Positions 54,019 through 55,541 of a DNA stretch of 55,541 nt are shown here, one piece after another. Made by a program: the position numbers and the translations under genes. The first letter of the stretch is position 1, and each line of letters begins with the position of its first letter. Below the pieces are notes generated by a model. It was not told the DNA's origin, did not search any database, and was given only the letters and a program-made list of their open reading frames with translations. Source of the stretch: Clostridia bacterium (GTDB lineage: Bacteria; Bacillota; Clostridia; TANB77; CAG-465); the NCBI GenBank assembly GCA_029256705.1, contig JAQSXK010000002.1, positions 1 through 55,541 on the forward strand, given 5' to 3'.

Positions 54019-54038
54019 ATATATTTCCTTTCAATTTA

Positions 54039-55541
54039 TTATGGATTTGTTATTTGCTTATTTTTAGAACTACTTTCTATTAATATAACCTTGTCTATAA
54101 CTTGTTTAAGACTATTTGCTGTTTTAACATTACTTATAATACTTTTACTATCGTAATTATTAGAAATACTTGTTAAAACATCTGATATGTTAATATACAA
54201 ATATTCAAAATCTTCATATGAACTTATATTTAATTCATCAGATTTCTTTGCTTCAGTAATATTAATTTTAGCGTTTTCAGTTAAGAAAACATTTTCTTTA
54301 TTTAAAAACGCTATATATACTTGAATTAATTCGTCTATTAAAGCTTTTGAATCTAATTTTTCCTTATTTTGTAGTTCTTCTCCTTCAGTGATCAAATTAT
54401 TCTTTAATATTTTATTTACAATTACATTAACTTTATCAATGTCTTTTACCATATTTTGAATAATTGATTCAGACGCAGTTTTGTACAATTCTTCATATTC
54501 TTTTGTTTGAGTATAAATTTCATTTACTACATTTGTATTTTCAGCAGTTGTACCTTGCACTCCATTTTGATCATTTTGTTTAGAAATTTCTTTTTTAGAT
54601 TTATCTAAAAAATTTTGCAAATAAGTAATTTCATTATTCATTTTTGATGCAATTAATTTTGACGATTTTTCTAAATCTATATTATTACTAACCTCTAAAA
54701 ATTTCTTATTTATATTAAATCTAAACAACTTAACCTTCTCATTAGTCTTTAAAATATCATCATAAATTACGTCTAGTTTTGTTTGACTTGTAAGTACATT
54801 TTTCACTTTAGTTTTAATATTAGCTACTTCATCTTTATATCCATATAAAGTTTTAGTATCCTCTGTTACATCATTTTCTGTTATTGCACTTATATATGAT
54901 AATTCTATTGAAGAATACCCTAGGTTTTCTTCAATTTCATCAATTTGTTGATTTATATTAAATGTAACATCATTTTTATCCTTTGAAAAATATCCACTTA
55001 TCATTGCAACAAATTGTTTATCTAAAAACTTATTTACACTTTTTGCTTGAGCCAAATAATCTAATAATTTAAATATACAAATTTGTGCATCAGATGATGA
55101 CATATTTTTATCTATAGTTAAATCACGAGTTATTACAACTACATTTGAAACTTCAAAAGATTCAATTTTGATAGTTTTTTTATTAACTACACTTTTTATA
55201 CTATATCCGTTTGAAATATCAACAGCTGATACATTATCTCTTATTTTAAGTTTTGAATTAATAATAGAATAAATCCCAAAATACGGAGTATCTATATTAA
55301 GTCTAACAGCTGGATATTTATCATATTCAGGTAGAGTTCTTGATTCATCTAATTTTTCATCAATATTTTTTAATTCTTTATTTATATATTCTAATAATTT
55401 TTCAATAGTTGCAAACTCAGCATCTGTTACTTTAGCGTTAGATTGTTCCTCAGTTACTTTTAAAACGGAACTATCCTGGGCATTTTCTTCGTCTACAGCA
55501 TATATTAAAGCGCCGTTAGTTATAAAACAAATAACAGCAAT
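54039..55541 (-). CDS. unrecognised exported or membrane-anchored protein (5' end outside window)
   Basis: The reading frame is open from the right edge to the stop at 54039, giving about 500 visible residues; the internal Met at 55103 is not the start. The first visible residues IAVICFITNGALIYAVDEE look like the end of a membrane helix or signal followed by an extracellular segment. Beyond it are alternating Lys/Glu-rich helices and short beta segments ('VRLNIDTPYFGIYSIINSKL', 'NGYSIKSVVNKK'). The layout of a membrane helix, coiled segments and beta blocks is loosely like HlyD/SpoIIIAG-type anchored proteins, but no family can be named. It lies 20 bases upstream of the radical SAM gene. Confidence 0.65.
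   Translation of the reverse strand: MAVICFITNGALIYAVDEENAQDSSVLKVTEEQSNAKVTDAEFATIEKLLEYINKELKNIDEKLDESRTLPEYDKYPAVRLNIDTPYFGIYSIINSKLKIRDNVSAVDISNGYSIKSVVNKKTIKIESFEVSNVVVITRDLTIDKNMSSSDAQICIFKLLDYLAQAKSVNKFLDKQFVAMISGYFSKDKNDVTFNINQQIDEIEENLGYSSIELSYISAITENDVTEDTKTLYGYKDEVANIKTKVKNVLTSQTKLDVIYDDILKTNEKVKLFRFNINKKFLEVSNNIDLEKSSKLIASKMNNEITYLQNFLDKSKKEISKQNDQNGVQGTTAENTNVVNEIYTQTKEYEELYKTASESIIQNMVKDIDKVNVIVNKILKNNLITEGEELQNKEKLDSKALIDELIQVYIAFLNKENVFLTENAKINITEAKKSDELNISSYEDFEYLYINISDVLTSISNNYDSKSIISNVKTANSLKQVIDKVILIESSSKNKQITNP

Noticed and set aside
54039-55103. Complete 354-residue gene starting at the Met at 55103
   Set aside because: The frame is open for a further 146 codons to the window edge and no ribosome site precedes this Met.
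1-55541. CRISPR arrays, tRNA or rRNA genes, insertion sequences
   Set aside because: No regularly spaced direct repeats, tRNA cloverleaf motifs, rRNA segments or transposase genes were seen on either strand by eye.

Overview
The window looks like a chromosomal segment of a spore-forming, fermentative, low-GC Clostridia-like Firmicute. Evidence is very AT-rich DNA, AGGAGG/GGTGA-type ribosome sites, many sigma-A promoters of the form TTGACA-17-TATAAT, spoVS, a pta-ackA acetate pathway, a glmS ribozyme, and an era-yqzL-recO block as in Bacillota. Nothing points to a plasmid or phage. No rRNA, tRNA, CRISPR array or insertion sequence was seen.

Layout. (1) 1-1000: a partial pilin-like gene and a small membrane-anchored protein. 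(2) 1.1-8.9 kb: a minus-strand run of SBP_bac_5-like protein, pta, ackA, an M24 peptidase, an M18 aminopeptidase and rodA. (3) 9.1-10.8 kb: a three-gene cassette of two DUF488 proteins and a probable dual-OB protein, with base and codon use unlike its surroundings. (4) 11-15.5 kb: a second small anchored protein, spoVS with a palindromic operator-like leader, an atypical kinase-like gene, a frameshifted Na+/alanine symporter and galE. (5) 15.6-22.2 kb: a membrane-anchored Ig/cadherin-like protein, a large N-acetylglucosaminidase with SH3, Big2 and dockerin-like domains, a GT-C-type membrane protein and a polyprenyl-phosphate glycosyltransferase. (6) 22.3-43.5 kb: a roughly 21-kb surface-polysaccharide locus. 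It holds a phosphohexomutase, GtrA, a Wzm/Wzt exporter, many glycosyltransferases including unusual fusions, a UbiA-type DPPR-synthase-like protein next to a HAD phosphatase, an acyltransferase, UDP-galactopyranose mutase, DUF2304 and a frameshifted SMR/EamA-type transporter. (7) 43.5-46.3 kb: ogt, then glmS under its ribozyme. (8) 46.3-54 kb: a YbhN-type membrane protein, a frameshifted PHP hydrolase, recO, yqzL, era, a plus-strand trio of small proteins, smpB and a B12-binding radical SAM protein. A secreted or anchored protein of unknown function runs off the right edge.

How it fits together. The exporter, mutases, Glf and glycosyltransferases suggest an ABC-transporter-dependent surface glycan containing galactofuranose and perhaps a ribofuranose-type sugar from a polyprenyl-phosphate donor. 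GlmS, GalE and the phosphohexomutase supply sugar nucleotide precursors. RodA and the glucosaminidase act on peptidoglycan.

The most unusual signal: two unrelated genes (symporter and SMR-type transporter) are each interrupted by exactly one extra C between a Leu codon CTR and a Gly codon GGN, giving CTR-CGG in frame 0. By eye, these are the only in-frame CGG codons I found in the minus-strand genes outside the foreign-looking cassette, where CGG occurs at least five times as Arg. This resembles a +1 frameshift at a rare Arg codon (Ty1-like logic), although assembly error has not been excluded. A third frameshift, in the PHP gene, is of a different (-1) type.
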